DNA of 64,000 nt from Pseudodesulfovibrio indicus (lineage in GTDB: Bacteria; Desulfobacterota; Desulfovibrionia; Desulfovibrionales; Desulfovibrionaceae), in NCBI RefSeq assembly GCF_001563225.1, contig NZ_CP014206.1, forward strand, positions 1,178,001 to 1,242,000. Direction: 5' to 3'. Below the pieces are notes generated by a model. The model had not been told where the DNA came from. It ran no database searches and saw only the letters and a list, made by a program, of their open reading frames with translations. Positions 27,417 through 37,850 of this stretch are shown here, one piece after another. Position numbers and translations under genes: made by a program. Position 1 is the stretch's first letter; each line of letters starts with the position of its first letter.

Positions 27417-28105
27417 CAGAGCCTCCCGAATTCGCGGAAGCTGTAGAAGTCGTGGTCCGTGACGATCAGGTGGTCGCGGACCTCGATGTCCAGCGCGCCG
27501 CAGGCGTCCGCGACCTTGTCCGTGAGCCGGATGTCCGCCTCGGACGGGTCGCTGCCGCCGCCGGGATGGTTGTGGACCAGGATGACGTAGGTGGCGTCGA
27601 GGCGCAGGGCCGCGGCCGCGATTTCGCGCGGGAAGATGGCGGTGGCGTTGGTCGTGCCCCGGCTCATCTGCTCCCAGGCGATGATCCGGTTCTTGGTGTC
27701 CAGGAATACGGCCCAGAATTCCTCGATGTCCTTGTGCCCCAGCCGGGCCATGGCCGCGCGGGCCACGTCCTGGGGGCCGGTGACGGCCTGGCCGCGCCGC
27801 GCCGGGGCCTCGCCCAGCCGGGCGTGGAGCTCCTGCAGGAGCGCCCACTGCGCCTTGGTCGCCTCGCCCAGCCCCTTGATCCCGTCCAGCTGGGCGGGCT
27901 GCGCCAGGACCGCTTCCTTGAGGGAGCCGAACCGCTCGATCAACGCCTTGGCCAGCGGCTTGGTGTCGCGCCGGGGCAGGGTCAGGGCCAGGAGCAGCTC
28001 CAGAATTTCATAGTCCGCCAGCCCACGCGCGTTCTCCATGAGCCGCGCCTTGAGCCGCTGGCGGTGTCCGGCGTAGTGGGGCGTTTCCTTGGGCTTGTCG
28101 GGCAT
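27416..28105 (-). CDS. radC: RadC-family JAMM-domain protein
   Basis: A 229-residue protein. The N-terminal half is a helix-hairpin-helix region (DYEILELLLALTLPRRDTKPLA, GIKGLGEATKAQ); the C-terminal half is the MPN/JAMM metalloprotease-like domain with HNHPGGGSDPSEAD (metal-binding His-x-His...Asp) and an upstream catalytic-type Glu region. RadC was once linked to DNA repair, but its true function is uncertain. It lies 3 nt downstream of holA, in a run that is tightly packed on the - strand. Confidence 0.92.
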   Translation of the reverse strand: MPDKPKETPHYAGHRQRLKARLMENARGLADYEILELLLALTLPRRDTKPLAKALIERFGSLKEAVLAQPAQLDGIKGLGEATKAQWALLQELHARLGEAPARRGQAVTGPQDVARAAMARLGHKDIEEFWAVFLDTKNRIIAWEQMSRGTTNATAIFPREIAAAALRLDATYVILVHNHPGGGSDPSEADIRLTDKVADACGALDIEVRDHLIVTDHDFYSFREFGRL

Positions 28106-28108
28106 GGG

Positions 28109-29098
28109 CTACCGCCGGGGCTGCGGTTTGGCCTGGAACAGGTCGATCAGCCCGGCCATGAGCATGTCCAGGGCCTCCTCGTACTTGCGCTCGCCGGTCT
28201 TGAGGGAGAGCTCGGCCTCCATGGCCAGGTCGATCATCCGGGCCACGCCCGGCGCGCCCAGCCGTTTGGCCAGCGGGGCCTTCTTCTGGAGCATGTACGG
28301 GTTGCCCGCCGGATTCTCGCCGTGGGCCAGCATCCAGTACATGCGCGCCTGGCTGGCCAGGAAGCCGATCAGGTTGAAGAGCATCTGGTCCTTGGCGGAC
28401 TTGGAGTGGTCGTCGATGACCCGTTTCCAGACCGAGGCCTCGGCGCCCGGCTTGCCCAGGGCGTCCATGAGGTCGAAGAACGGCATTTCGCCGGTCCGGG
28501 CCACCAGGGAGACGTGCTCCTTTCTGACCACGCGCTCGTCGCCCGCGGCCAGCTCGATCTTGTCCAGCTCCAGCCGCGCGGCCACGGCGTCGGTAGGCAG
28601 GGCCATGGTCAGGGCCTGGCCCGCGCCCGGCTCGAAGGTCAGTCCGGCCTTGGCCGCCCAGCCCTTGACGAAGTCGGTCAGCGACCGTTGGTCCAGGCCG
28701 GGCGATTCCCATATCCACCCTTCCTTCTTGGCCTTCTTGAACAGGGAGCGGCGGGACAGGGCCGGAGGGATCGGGGCCTTCTTGCCCTTCCATTCGCCCT
28801 CCAGGCAGAAGATCGGGTAGATGTCGCCGCCCAACCCCTTGACCGAGGCGTCGAGCTTGTCCCAGTGGTCCGCCTTCAGGGAGTGGGCGCGGCGCACCAC
28901 CAGCGCCTTGGGCTGGGGGAACAGCGACTTGATGGTCAGGTCGGTCCAGAACCCCTGAGGCAGGGGCTCGTCATCGTCGCCCCAGAACGGCTTGGTCTCC
29001 CAGCCGGACTGGCCGGACGCCTTCAGCCGCTCGGCCACCTGGGTTTTGATGAGCTGCGGGTCCGGGCAGACCAGAAAGAGGTATTTGGGCCGGTTCAC
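28109..29098 (-). CDS. holA: DNA polymerase III subunit delta
   Basis: A 329-residue clamp-loader subunit. It starts with RPKYLFLVCPDPQLIKTQV, the usual delta N-terminus in which the first strand is followed by the helix that opens the sliding clamp. The central part and the C-terminal collar (LFNLIGFLASQARMYWML, RMIDLAMEAELSLKTGE) also fit HolA. The start is GTG (29098-29096), 12 nt after the lptE stop. Sequence divergence from E. coli HolA is high, but the position directly after lptE is the usual one. Confidence 0.85.
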   Translation of the reverse strand: MNRPKYLFLVCPDPQLIKTQVAERLKASGQSGWETKPFWGDDDEPLPQGFWTDLTIKSLFPQPKALVVRRAHSLKADHWDKLDASVKGLGGDIYPIFCLEGEWKGKKAPIPPALSRRSLFKKAKKEGWIWESPGLDQRSLTDFVKGWAAKAGLTFEPGAGQALTMALPTDAVAARLELDKIELAAGDERVVRKEHVSLVARTGEMPFFDLMDALGKPGAEASVWKRVIDDHSKSAKDQMLFNLIGFLASQARMYWMLAHGENPAGNPYMLQKKAPLAKRLGAPGVARMIDLAMEAELSLKTGERKYEEALDMLMAGLIDLFQAKPQPRR

Positions 29099-29110
29099 GA
29101 TGGCTCCCGC

Positions 29111-29608
29111 CTAGTAGTCCTGGGACATGCGGTCGGCCAGGCGCTGGATGCCCTGCCGCGTGACTTCCATGTCCGCCTGGGCGCCGTTGCCCGCGGTGTA
29201 GGGCCAGGTCTGGCTGATCAGCCCGGAGTTCCAGAGCACGGACTCGTCCGTGGCGGATCGGATCACGGCGCGAAAATCGAAGATCGCTTCGGTCAGCAGG
29301 GTCTGCTCGTCCTTGCCCTCGACCGCCGTGGGCCGGTAGTAGCGCTCGATGTCGATGGTGATCAGGGCGTCGGCATCGTCCCTGACGTCCGCCCAGGTGA
29401 TGGTCCCGCGCTTGTTCAGCTCGTCGCGCAGGAGCTTGCGCAGGCGCGGCTCCAGCCAGGCCAGGGTGGTCGGGTTCTTGATCTCGTTCACGGCCAGGAC
29501 GCGGTACTGCGGCGGCAGCACCGAGCCGCTTCCTTCGCCGAAGGAGTAGCCGGAGCAGCCCGCCAGGGCGAGCAGCAGGAACAGGGCGATATGTCGAAGC
29601 GCGGCCAT
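29111..29608 (-). CDS. lptE: LPS-assembly lipoprotein LptE
   Basis: A 165-residue outer-membrane lipoprotein. A signal peptide ends in the lipobox LALAGC (Cys18), followed by GYSFGEGSGSVLPPQYRVLAVNEIKN, which is typical of LptE-type proteins (Pfam LptE). It would sit inside the LptD barrel and assist LPS insertion. In relatives, as I recall, leuS lies directly upstream; here a + strand isochorismatase-like gene and composite repeat R3 separate the two. Confidence 0.85.
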   Translation of the reverse strand: MAALRHIALFLLLALAGCSGYSFGEGSGSVLPPQYRVLAVNEIKNPTTLAWLEPRLRKLLRDELNKRGTITWADVRDDADALITIDIERYYRPTAVEGKDEQTLLTEAIFDFRAVIRSATDESVLWNSGLISQTWPYTAGNGAQADMEVTRQGIQRLADRMSQDY

Positions 29609-29760
29609 TATTTTCTCCAGGGATTCAGTGATTCGCGAATGGTAAAGGGAATTGCGCCAAAGGTCCAGAGGTGACGGGGTTCGGCGGGGAAGCGGCCTCT
29701 TGACATGGTCGGGCCTGCCGGGAAAGATGCGCTTTCACTTCCTCAATCCAAGGAGTTCCC

Positions 29761-30290
29761 ATGTCCGCTTCTGTCCTGGTTGTCGTCGATGTCCAGAACG
29801 TCATGTTCGAAACCCCCGGCGAGTTCCCGTTCGAGGGCGAGCGCGTCCTCGAGACCATTGCCGCCTTGATTGCGTCGGCCCGAGAGGCGGGCGTGCCCGT
29901 CCACTATGTTCAGCACACCACCCGCGAAGAGGGCAGCTGTTGCGAGGCCGGGACCCGCAACTGGGAGATCCATTCGTCAATCGCCCCGAAGCCCGGGGAT
30001 ACCGTTTCCCGGAAGTATTCCTATGACGCCTTCTGGGATACCGGGTTGGAGGAGACGTTGCGGGGGTTGGGGGCCGGGAGGCTTGTTTTTTGCGGGTTGC
30101 AGACGGAATTTTGCGTGGATACGACCGTGCGGAGCGCGTTGGCGCACGGGTTTGAGTCGGTTTTGGTCGGGGATGCGCATACCACGTTTGATACTGAGGT
30201 TTTGAGGGGGAGCAGATAGTGGCGCATCACAATATGACTTTGGGGGGGAGGTTTTGTGAGATTGTGATGGCTGGTGATGTTGAATTTTAA
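29761..30290 (+). pseudogene. Isochorismatase-family cysteine hydrolase, frame broken near the end
   Basis: The open frame (29761-30219) encodes 152 residues with the family layout: Asp in LVVVDVQN near residue 9, Lys in SRKYSYDAF, and the catalytic Cys in TEFCVDTT near 119. It ends in TEVLRGSR, short of the usual length. Adding one G to the G5 run at 30206-30210 gives LRGEQIVAHHN and a continued frame to TAA at 30288-30290, matching the family's C-terminal helix. This is either a real mutation or a missed base. The last 200 bp are strongly G/T-rich. It is oriented against leuS and lptE. Confidence 0.8.
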
Positions 30291-30308
30291 AAAGGATTTT
30301 TGTTTTTT

Positions 30309-30350
30309 GAAGAAGGGTGCGGTCCGGTGAGGGGCGCACCCTTCTTTTTT
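30309..30350 (+). terminator. Terminator after the isochorismatase-like gene
   Basis: AGAAGGGTGCG and CGCACCCTTCT form an 11-bp stem with a G-rich loop, followed by TTTTTT. Composite repeat R3 begins right after. Confidence 0.85.
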
Positions 30351-30360
30351 GATTGTGTGA

Positions 30361-31780
30361 TGAGGAGAGGAGAGGAGAGCCGTCGCTGGCGCTCCTCCGT
30401 GTTTTTTTGGAGCCCTCCCGGCGGGGTTCTTTCTTTTTCGGGCGAAAAGAAAGAACCAAAGAAACGCCGGGGGGGGGACATCCCCGCCCGGAGTTTGGCC
30501 GCTGAGAATCCGATCCGCTCGGGGCGGCTCCATCCGATCAAAAGTAAAGTGCGAGTCTCCACGGAAACACCCCTTTTATGGAATACCGAGGAGCCACGGG
30601 AGCGGAGCCGCCGCCCCTTCGCGGTCGGCTTCTAGGCGTCCAGAACAGGGCTCGCTGCGTGCTGCTTGGCGGTACGAAGGGCGAAGGAAGAGGGGCCTTC
30701 GAACGGGACTTCGGGGTAGGAGAGCCACTGTTTGAGGCTGCGCCTCAAAGGTGTTCCATGGGAGGGCCTTCGGTCGGAGCGGCGGGGTATGAAAGCCGCT
30801 GTTGGGGCTGCGCCCCAAGGCGCTCCAGGGTGCGATGGACGGAGGTTTAGGGTTGACGGCTGTTTGAGGCTGCGCCTCAAAGGCGCGAGAGGGATGGTCT
30901 GGAGTTGAATCGGCCAGGGCGTGTTTCACCTCTTTTGTCGTCTCTTTCATGCGCGGATATCATTACCGCGCTCCTCCCTCTTCCTCTCATCCATAAAAAG
31001 GAATCCGTGCACTCTCCCCCGCCAAGCTCCCAACCTCCCCGCACCCCGCCTCTTCCACACGCCCTCCCACGCTCGGACAATCCCGGCCCGGAGAGCGGTC
31101 ATTCGGAAACCGGGGCCTAGAGCCTGTTTCAAGCGCCGAAGCGGAGCCCGACTGAGTCTGCCTCGGCAGACATGCCGTCAGGGCAGCGGGAGGCGCTTAC
31201 AGGCTCTTGGCCACTGTTTTCGCGCCACCGCACCGCAAGCGCACTTTTTGCTTACTTTTTGGGGCGCAAGCCAAAAAGTAAGGCGCTGTAAAAGCGCAAA
31301 ACGGCTTCTCGCAACAGGGATACATCAGACGCGAACGCGCGGCCCAAACCAACCGCGCTCCTCCCTCTCCCTCTCATCCATAAAAAGAAAACCGTACACT
31401 CTCCCGCCAAATCCCCTACCTCCCAGCGCCCCGCCTCTTCCGCCATCCCTCCCACGCTCGGACAATCCCGGCCCGGAGAGCGGTCATTCGGAAACCGGGG
31501 CCTAGAGCCTGTTTCAAGCGCCGAAGCGGAGCCCGACTGAGTCTGCCTCGGCAGACATGCCGTCAGGGCAGCGGGAGGCGCTTACAGGCTCTTGGCCACT
31601 GTTTTCGCGCCACCGCACCGCAAGCGCACTTTTTGCTTACTTTTTGGGGCGCCAGCCAAAAAGTAAGGCGCTGTAAAAGCGCAAAACGGCTTCTCGCAAC
31701 AGGGGTACATCAGACGCGGACGCGCGGACGTCTTTACCGCGCTCCTCCCTCTTCCTTCCGCTCTCTTCCCTCTTCCCATT
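30361..31780 (+). repeat. Composite repeat R3 (head plus two tail units)
   Basis: Same order of modules as R1: head at 30361-30990, then two tail units whose CCTAGAGCC mark lies at about 31117 and 31502 (385 bp apart). The TTTGAGGC-TGC-GCCTCAAA and TTGGGGC-TGC-GCCCCAA hairpins and the CTTACTTTTTGG stem are conserved. It lies between the convergent isochorismatase-like gene and leuS. No coding potential consistent between copies. Confidence 0.9.
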
Positions 31781-31790
31781 CCCCAAATGA

Positions 31791-31823
31791 AAAAGGCCGG
31801 GAGGTTCACCCTCCCGGCCTTTT
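31791..31823 (-). terminator. Terminator of the ribBA-ribH-nusB-leuS run
   Basis: AAAAGGCCGGGAGG and CCTCCCGGCCTTTT flank a 5-nt loop; on the - strand it lies 20 nt after the leuS stop and ends in a T-run. Confidence 0.88.
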
Positions 31824-31842
31824 GAATTCGATGCGTACCCGC

Positions 31843-34344
31843 CTAACCAACCACTATGTTGACCAGCTTGTTGGGAATGACGATGACCTTGCGGACGGTC
31901 TTGCCCTCGGTGAACTTCTGGACGTTCTCCAGTTCCAGGGCGAGCTTTTCGACCTCGGCCTGGGGGGCGTTGTTCGGGGCCTCGAACTTGCCGCGCACCT
32001 TGCCGTTGACCTGGACGACCATGGTCACCTCGTCCAGCACCAGTGCCTTCTCGTCGTAAGTGGGCCAGGACTGGGTGGTCAGGTGGGCCGTGTGGCCGAG
32101 CGCCGCCCACAACTCCTCGCAGATGTGCGGAGCCACCGGGGAGAGCAGGGTCACGGCCGTGGCGATGGCCGAGGACAGGGCCGCAGGCTCGGTCTCCTTG
32201 AGCTCGTCCTTGACCTGGTACAGTTCGTTGACCAGCTCCATGATGGCCGCGATGACCGTGTTGAACTGGAATTCGTTCTCGATGTCGCGGGTGGCGCGGC
32301 GGATGGTGTCGTGCTCCTTGAAGCGCAGGGACTTGGCCGCTTCGCTGCCGGGGGTCTGGTGCGCCGCAGGGGTCAGGGGCGTGAGCACGTCCTCCAGCTC
32401 CTCAACCAGCCGCCACAGCCGGGACAGGAAACGGTACGCGCCGTCGATGCCCTGGTCGGACCACTCCAGCTCCTTGACCGGCGGGGAGGCGAAGAGGATG
32501 AACAGTCTGGTAGCGTCCGCGCCGTACCGGTTGATCATGGCGTTGGGGTCGACCACGTTGCCCTTGGACTTGGACATCTTGCCGCCGTCCTTGAGGACCA
32601 TGCCCTGGGTCAGCAGGTTGGCGAACGGCTCGGCGTTCTTGACGTAGCCGCAGTCGCGCAGGGCCTTGGTAAAGAACCGGGAGTAGAGCAGGTGCAGGAT
32701 GGCGTGCTCGATGCCGCCGATGTACTGGTCCACGTTCATCCAGTAGTCCAGGTGCTCGGCGCCCAGCGGCTCGGCCTCGTTGCGCGGGTCGCAGTAGCGC
32801 ATGTAGTACCAGGAGGACTCGAAGAAGGTGTCGAAGGTGTCGGTCTCGCGCCGTGCGGGCTTGCCGCACTTGGGGCAGTCGCAGTTGACGAACGACTCCA
32901 TGGTCGGCAGCGGGGACTTGCCGTCCTTGCGCACCTGGGCGTCCTCGGGCAGCAGCACGGGCAGCTGGTCCTCGGGGACCGGGACCACGCCGCACTCCTT
33001 GCAGTAGATGACCGGGATGGGCGCGCCCCAGAACCGCTGGCGGGACACGTTCCAGTCGCGCAGCCGGTAGTTGACCGCCATCTTGCCCTTGCCGGACTTG
33101 TCCAGGTGCTCGACGATCGCCTTCTTGGCGTCCTCGTTGGGCATTCCGTCGAATTCGCCGGAGTGGATCAGGAAGCCGGGGGCGGTGTACGCCTCGGTCA
33201 GGGAGCCGGCGTCGAGCTTCTCGCCCTTGTCGTGCAGCTCGGGCGGGTTGATGACCGCCTGCTTGGGCAGGTCGTACTTGGTGGCGAACTCGAAGTCGCG
33301 CTGGTCGTGGGCCGGAACGGCCATGACCGCGCCGGTGCCGTAACCCATGAGCACGAAGTTGGCCACGAAAATGGGGATGTCCTTGCCGGTCACCGGGTTG
33401 ACGCAGTACTTGCCGGTGAAGATGCCTTCCTTCTCCAGGTCGTCGGCCCCGCGCTTGATGCGGTCCATGTTCCGGATGTTGGTCACGAAGGCTTCGATCT
33501 CGGCCTTGTTCGGGGCGTCGGCAATGAGCCGCTCCACGATGGGATGCTCGGCGGCCACGGACATGAAGGTCGCGCCGTACAAGGTGTCGGGCCTCGTGGT
33601 GAAGACGTCGATGGTCTCGTCCATATCCTTGACCTGGAACGTCAGTTCCGCGCCGTAGGATTTGCCGATCCAGTTGCGCTGCATGGTCAGCACGCGCTCG
33701 GGCCAGCCGCCCTCAAGGGTTTCGAGGTCGTTCAGCAGCTCGTCCGCGTAGTCGGTGATGCGCAGGAACCACTGCTCCATGTCCTTCTGCTCCACCTCGG
33801 AGTCGCAGCGCCAGCACAGCCCTTCCTCCACCTGCTCGTTGGCGAGCACGGTGTTGCAGGTGGGGCACCAGTTCTGCGGGGAGTCCTTGCGGTAGGCCAG
33901 TCCCTTTTCCAGGAACTTGAGAAAGAATTTCTGCTCCCACTTGTAGTATTCCGGGCGGCAGGTGGCCAGCTCGCGCCGCCAGTCGTAGGAGTAGCCCAGC
34001 CGCTTGAGCTGGGCGCGCATCTCGGCGATGTTCTGGTAGGTCCAGTCCGCCGGATGGGTCTCGTTCTTGATGGCCGCGTTTTCGGCGGGCAGGCCGAAGG
34101 CGTCCCAGCCCATGGGGTGCAGCACGTTGAAGCCCTGCATGGTCTTGAACCGCGCCACCACGTCGCCGATGGAGTAGTTGCGCACGTGGCCCATGTGGAT
34201 CTTCCCGGACGGATAGGGGAACATCTCCAGGACGTAGTACTTGGGCTTGGACGGGTCGGTTTCAACCTGGAAGCAGCCGGATTCCTTCCAGATATCCTGC
34301 CACTTCAGCTCGATTTCCTCGGGAGAATATTTGCCTAATGCCAT
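31843..34344 (-). CDS. leuS: Leucyl-tRNA synthetase
   Basis: An 833-residue class I synthetase. The HIGH-type motif is [15 protein letters not shown] near residues 43-57 and the KMSKS motif is [10 protein letters not shown] near 585. The editing (CP1) domain holds [12 protein letters not shown] near 250, and zinc-type cysteines occur in [14 protein letters not shown]. Length is normal. It lies downstream of nusB in the same direction. The absence of lptE directly after it, with a repeat instead, is unusual for this lineage. Confidence 0.96.
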   Translation of the reverse strand: MALGKYSPEEIELKWQDIWKESGCFQVETDPSKPKYYVLEMFPYPSGKIHMGHVRNYSIGDVVARFKTMQGFNVLHPMGWDAFGLPAENAAIKNETHPADWTYQNIAEMRAQLKRLGYSYDWRRELATCRPEYYKWEQKFFLKFLEKGLAYRKDSPQNWCPTCNTVLANEQVEEGLCWRCDSEVEQKDMEQWFLRITDYADELLNDLETLEGGWPERVLTMQRNWIGKSYGAELTFQVKDMDETIDVFTTRPDTLYGATFMSVAAEHPIVERLIADAPNKAEIEAFVTNIRNMDRIKRGADDLEKEGIFTGKYCVNPVTGKDIPIFVANFVLMGYGTGAVMAVPAHDQRDFEFATKYDLPKQAVINPPELHDKGEKLDAGSLTEAYTAPGFLIHSGEFDGMPNEDAKKAIVEHLDKSGKGKMAVNYRLRDWNVSRQRFWGAPIPVIYCKECGVVPVPEDQLPVLLPEDAQVRKDGKSPLPTMESFVNCDCPKCGKPARRETDTFDTFFESSWYYMRYCDPRNEAEPLGAEHLDYWMNVDQYIGGIEHAILHLLYSRFFTKALRDCGYVKNAEPFANLLTQGMVLKDGGKMSKSKGNVVDPNAMINRYGADATRLFILFASPPVKELEWSDQGIDGAYRFLSRLWRLVEELEDVLTPLTPAAHQTPGSEAAKSLRFKEHDTIRRATRDIENEFQFNTVIAAIMELVNELYQVKDELKETEPAALSSAIATAVTLLSPVAPHICEELWAALGHTAHLTTQSWPTYDEKALVLDEVTMVVQVNGKVRGKFEAPNNAPQAEVEKLALELENVQKFTEGKTVRKVIVIPNKLVNIVVG

Positions 34345-34479
34345 GTCGATGTTTCCTATTGGGTCGTTTCGGCCCCGCTGGGCGGCCTGGAGCGGCCTGT
34401 CCGCGGGCGTCTGTCCGGGCCGATCGCCGGGCGCGCCGAACCCCGCCGGGAGCCGTATCCGGCTCGCGGCCCGTCAGTT

Positions 34480-34923
34480 CTATTTTATGGTCTTGGCCAC
34501 GCCGTCCAGGATGCCGTTCACGAAGGACCGGGACTTGTCGTCGCCAAAGGTCTTGGACAGCTCGATGGCCTCGTTGATGGCCGCCTTGACCGGGATGTCG
34601 GTGAACAGCATCTCGTACAGCGAGAGGCGCAGGATGGACAGCTCCACGATGGCGATGCGTTCGATCTTCCAGTGCTGGGAGTGTTCCTCGATGGCCTTGT
34701 CGATGTCGTGCAGGTTGACGTTCACGCCCATGACCAGGTCGCGTGCGAAGGTTCGCGCGGTCTCGGACTCCTGTTCCATCACCATGGGGTTGATGTCGAA
34801 CATGGTGTCAAGGTCCATGGGATTTTCCTTGTCCAGGAAATGGGTCGAGTAGAGCACCTGAAAGGCCAGGGTGCGTCCCACCCGGCGTATGCCGGGCCTG
34901 TTGCCCTTCTTTTTCGGCTGCAT
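34480..34923 (-). CDS. nusB: Transcription antitermination factor NusB
   Basis: A 147-residue all-helical protein that with NusE (S10) promotes antitermination on rRNA operons. The N-terminal RRVGRTLAFQVLYS and the C-terminal IERIAIVELSILRLSLYEMLF, then INEAIELSKTFGDDKSRSFVNGILDG are textbook NusB. It begins 2 nt after the ribH stop, in the usual ribH-nusB coupling. A 135-bp gap separates it from leuS. Confidence 0.95.
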   Translation of the reverse strand: MQPKKKGNRPGIRRVGRTLAFQVLYSTHFLDKENPMDLDTMFDINPMVMEQESETARTFARDLVMGVNVNLHDIDKAIEEHSQHWKIERIAIVELSILRLSLYEMLFTDIPVKAAINEAIELSKTFGDDKSRSFVNGILDGVAKTIK

Positions 34924-34925
34924 TC

Positions 34926-35393
34926 CTAGAGCTGCTCCAGGACCCGCACGGTCTCAAGCAGGGCGGACGCGGCTTCCACGCCCTTGTTGCCCGCCTTGGA
35001 ACCGGCCCGTTCGATGGCCTGGTCCAGGGAGTCGCAGGTGAGCAGGCCGAAGCCCATGGGCACGCCGGACTCCATGGAGGCCTGGGCAATGCCCTTGGCG
35101 CACTCGTTGCACACGTAGTCGAAGTGCGGGGTGGCGCCGCGAATGACCGCGCCGAGCACGACAATGCCGTGGTAGGAGCCGGACCGGGCCAGCTTCTGGG
35201 CGGCGATGGGCAGCTCGAAGGCGCCGGGTAGGCGGACCAGGGTCAGGTCGTCCTTGGAAGCGCCGTGGCGCACCAGGTAGTCCACGGCCCCGGAGATGAG
35301 GCGATCGACGATGAAGTCGTTGAACCGGGCGGCCACGATGGCGAATTTCAGTCCCTTGGCGTCCAGTTGCCCTTCGATGGTCTTCACGGACAT
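34926..35393 (-). CDS. ribH: 6,7-dimethyl-8-ribityllumazine synthase
   Basis: A 155-residue subunit of lumazine synthase. Diagnostic segments are [21 protein letters not shown] near residue 16, [17 protein letters not shown] near 54 and [17 protein letters not shown] near 81 (His in the active site), with [23 protein letters not shown] near the end. It condenses the RibBA product dihydroxybutanone phosphate with the RibD product to give the lumazine, which RibE dismutates to riboflavin. Confidence 0.96.
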   Translation of the reverse strand: MSVKTIEGQLDAKGLKFAIVAARFNDFIVDRLISGAVDYLVRHGASKDDLTLVRLPGAFELPIAAQKLARSGSYHGIVVLGAVIRGATPHFDYVCNECAKGIAQASMESGVPMGFGLLTCDSLDQAIERAGSKAGNKGVEAASALLETVRVLEQL

Positions 35394-35469
35394 GTTGTTC
35401 TCCCTACTGTATGAAATATATAGCGGTGTAATATGTTACGAGTTCAAGAAAAGTCAACTCGCGCGCGGG

Positions 35470-36681
35470 CTACTTCCCGTCCACCTTGAGCAGGTGGTGC
35501 ATCTTGTCGCGCTTGGTCTTGAGGTAGCGCTCGTTCAGCTCGCAGGAACCGACCTCGATGGGCACGCGCTCCACGACCTCCAGTCCGTAGCCCTCCAGGC
35601 CGACCATCTTCTTGGGATTGTTGGTCATGAGCCGCATCTTGGTCACGCCGAGCGCCACCAGGATCTGGGCCCCGGTGCCGTATTCGCGCAGGTCCGGCGG
35701 GAAGCCGAGCTTGACGTTGGCCTCGACGGTGTCGAGCCCCTGGTCCTGCAGGTGGTAGGCCTTGATCTTGTTGCCCAGGCCGATGCCCCGGCCTTCCTGG
35801 CGCATGTAGACCAGCACGCCCTTGCCCTCGTTGCGGATCATGCACATGGCGTCGGCCAGCTGGGGGCCGCAGTCGCAGCGCAGGGAGCCGAACACGTCGC
35901 CGGTCAGGCACTCGGAATGGACCCGGACCAGGGTCGGCTCGTCGGGATGGATGTCGCCCATGTACAGGGCGATGTGCGTTTTGCCGTCGGCCTCGGAGTG
36001 GAAGGCGGCGGACTCGAAGTTGCCCCAGCGGGTGGGCAGGTGCGCCTCGGCCACCTTGGTCACGGACTTGCCGTCGAACTTCATGCGGTAGGCGATGAGG
36101 TCGGCCACGGAGCAGATCTTCAGCCCGTGCTTCTTGGCGTATTTTTCGAGGTCGGGCATGCGGGCCATGGAGCCGTCCTCGTTCATGATCTCGCAGATCA
36201 CCGCGGCGGGCTTGAACCCGGCCAGGCGGGCGATGTCGCTGCCGCCCTCGGTCTGGCCGGCGCGCACCAGCACGCCGCCGTCCTTGGCACGCAGGGGGAA
36301 GATGTGGCCCGGAGTGACGATCGCTTCCGGCCCGGCCCCGTCGGCCACGGCGGCCAGCACGGTGGTCGCCCGGTCCTTGGCGGAGATGCCGGTGGTCACG
36401 CCCTCGCGCGCTTCGATGGAAACCGTGAAATTGGTGCCGAAGCCCGACTCGTTCTTCTTGGCCATCAGCTCCAGGCCGAGCGCGTCCGCCATCTCGTTGG
36501 ACATGGGCAGGCAGATGAGCCCGCGGCCGTGGGTGGCCATGAAGTTGATCAGTTCCGGCGTGACCGCCTCGGCGGCGCAGACCAGATCGCCTTCGTTCTC
36601 GCGGTCCTCGTCATCCACCATGATGACCATTTTGCCCTGGCGGATATCCTCAATGGCTTCTTCGATCTTGCAAAGGGACAT
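35470..36681 (-). CDS. ribBA: Bifunctional DHBP synthase / GTP cyclohydrolase II
   Basis: A 403-residue fusion. The N-terminal half is RibB ([17 protein letters not shown] near residue 22, [21 protein letters not shown] near 125); the C-terminal half is RibA with the zinc site [15 protein letters not shown] near 255 and RQEGRGIGL near 290. It supplies both starting branches of riboflavin synthesis. ATG 36681 has GAGGAAG just upstream; an opening to 36756 has no site. No FMN riboswitch motif could be recognised in the 230-bp upstream gap. Confidence 0.95.
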   Translation of the reverse strand: MSLCKIEEAIEDIRQGKMVIMVDDEDRENEGDLVCAAEAVTPELINFMATHGRGLICLPMSNEMADALGLELMAKKNESGFGTNFTVSIEAREGVTTGISAKDRATTVLAAVADGAGPEAIVTPGHIFPLRAKDGGVLVRAGQTEGGSDIARLAGFKPAAVICEIMNEDGSMARMPDLEKYAKKHGLKICSVADLIAYRMKFDGKSVTKVAEAHLPTRWGNFESAAFHSEADGKTHIALYMGDIHPDEPTLVRVHSECLTGDVFGSLRCDCGPQLADAMCMIRNEGKGVLVYMRQEGRGIGLGNKIKAYHLQDQGLDTVEANVKLGFPPDLREYGTGAQILVALGVTKMRLMTNNPKKMVGLEGYGLEVVERVPIEVGSCELNERYLKTKRDKMHHLLKVDGK

Positions 36682-36913
36682 GCTGTCTTCCTCGATGATG
36701 TTGTACCCGAAAAACGCGGGAAAACCCGCTTCCGACGCCATTCGGCGGGGAACCAATGTACTTAGCGCAAATGGCCTCGCTGGGAAAGGGGAAAATTCCC
36801 CGTCGAAAGCGTATTTAAATCAGATAGTTGTGTAATGACATGCAGGGGGGCGGCCCGGCGTCGTCCCCGCCGTGCCCAAAGAATAAGCATCCATCAAAGG
36901 ATGGCAACCGGGA

Positions 36914-37736
36914 TCAGACCAGGGGCAGCTGGCGTTCGTGTTCGGCCACGTGCATCAGGGTCTGATTGCGGCCGTTTTCCTTGGCCCGGTGCAGGGCGTG
37001 GTCCGCGGCCAGCACCAAGGCGTCGCGCAGCCCACCCTTGCCCGGGACCACGGACTTCAGGTCGGCCACGCCGCAGGACACGGTCACCTTGACCTCCGGC
37101 CCCTCCAGGCTGATGTCGTTGACCTCCACCACCATGCGCAGCTTCTCCGCGGCCTGGACCGTTTTTTCGGCGCCGGATTCCGGGATGATGATCACGAACT
37201 CCTCGCCGCCGTAGCGGGCCACGATGTCCGAGGTCCGGATGTTGGCCGACAGCAGCCGGGCCACCTCGGCCAGGGCCAGGTCGCCCAGGGGATGGCCGAA
37301 GGTGTCGTTGACCTGTCGGAAGTGGTCGATGTCCACCATGATCAGGGACAGCTCGTTGCCGTAGCGCCGGGCGCGGTCCACTTCTTCGTCCAGCCGGTCG
37401 AAGAACCAGCGGCGGTTGGGCAGGCCGGTCAGGTCGTCGTGGGTGGTCAGGGTGGCTATCTTGTCGTTGGCCGTTTCCAGCAGCCGCATGAGCCGGCTGG
37501 CCGCCGCCACGGAGATGGCCAGCACCACCAGGGAGGCCCCGAGCAGGGCGATCACGGTTAGGGTGCGGTCGTCGAACAGCGCGGCGGGGAGCAGGGCGAG
37601 GACGATCACGGCCACGGACAGGCCAGCGCGGCGGGGGGGGGGGGGCGAGGACGATCACGGCCACGGACAGGCCGGACTGGATCAGGAACGCCCGCCATGC
37701 CTGGCGGCGGAGAGTTCCTTTGGTGGTCTGGGTCAT
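36914..37736 (-). pseudogene. Membrane diguanylate cyclase, frame broken by a 49-bp duplication
   Basis: Two frames together encode one protein. The N-terminal part (MTQTTKGTLRRQAWRAFLIQ, then SGLSVAVIVLA) reads from 37736; the rest (LLPAALFDDRTLTVIALLG, two membrane segments, then GGDEF) reads from 37615. Between them 37594-37624 is repeated at 37643-37673 with a G-run in between, adding 49 bp. Removing that restores one frame of about 257 residues. The cyclase domain has HDDLTGLPNRRWF, the active-site loop YGGEEF and an RTSD inhibitory site five residues before it, so the enzyme should make c-di-GMP with product inhibition. The insertion may be an assembly error. Confidence 0.8.
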
Positions 37737-37789
37737 GGACGACTTCCCCTTTGATCTGGTGGAGCTGGCGTATTGTACGCGGATCGGGA

Positions 37790-37840
37790 AAAAAGAAAAG
37801 TGGGCGCGGGACCCCCATCGCTCGGGGTGTCCCGCGCCCG
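37790..37840 (-). terminator. Terminator of the glycosyltransferase gene
   Basis: GGGCGCGGGACACCCC and GGGGGTCCCGCGCCC form a long stem read on the - strand, followed by ACTTTTCTTTTTTCCC. It lies 10 nt after the stop of the gene at 37851. Confidence 0.85.
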
Positions 37841-37850
37841 CTCGGGCGGA

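Noticed and set aside
31633-34338. A 901-residue + strand frame opposite leuS
   Set aside because: It is a shadow of leuS caused by high GC codon use; leuS has all catalytic motifs.
36682-36913. FMN riboswitch before ribBA
   Set aside because: No conserved RFN-type core could be found in the upstream gap, although a diverged version cannot be excluded by eye.
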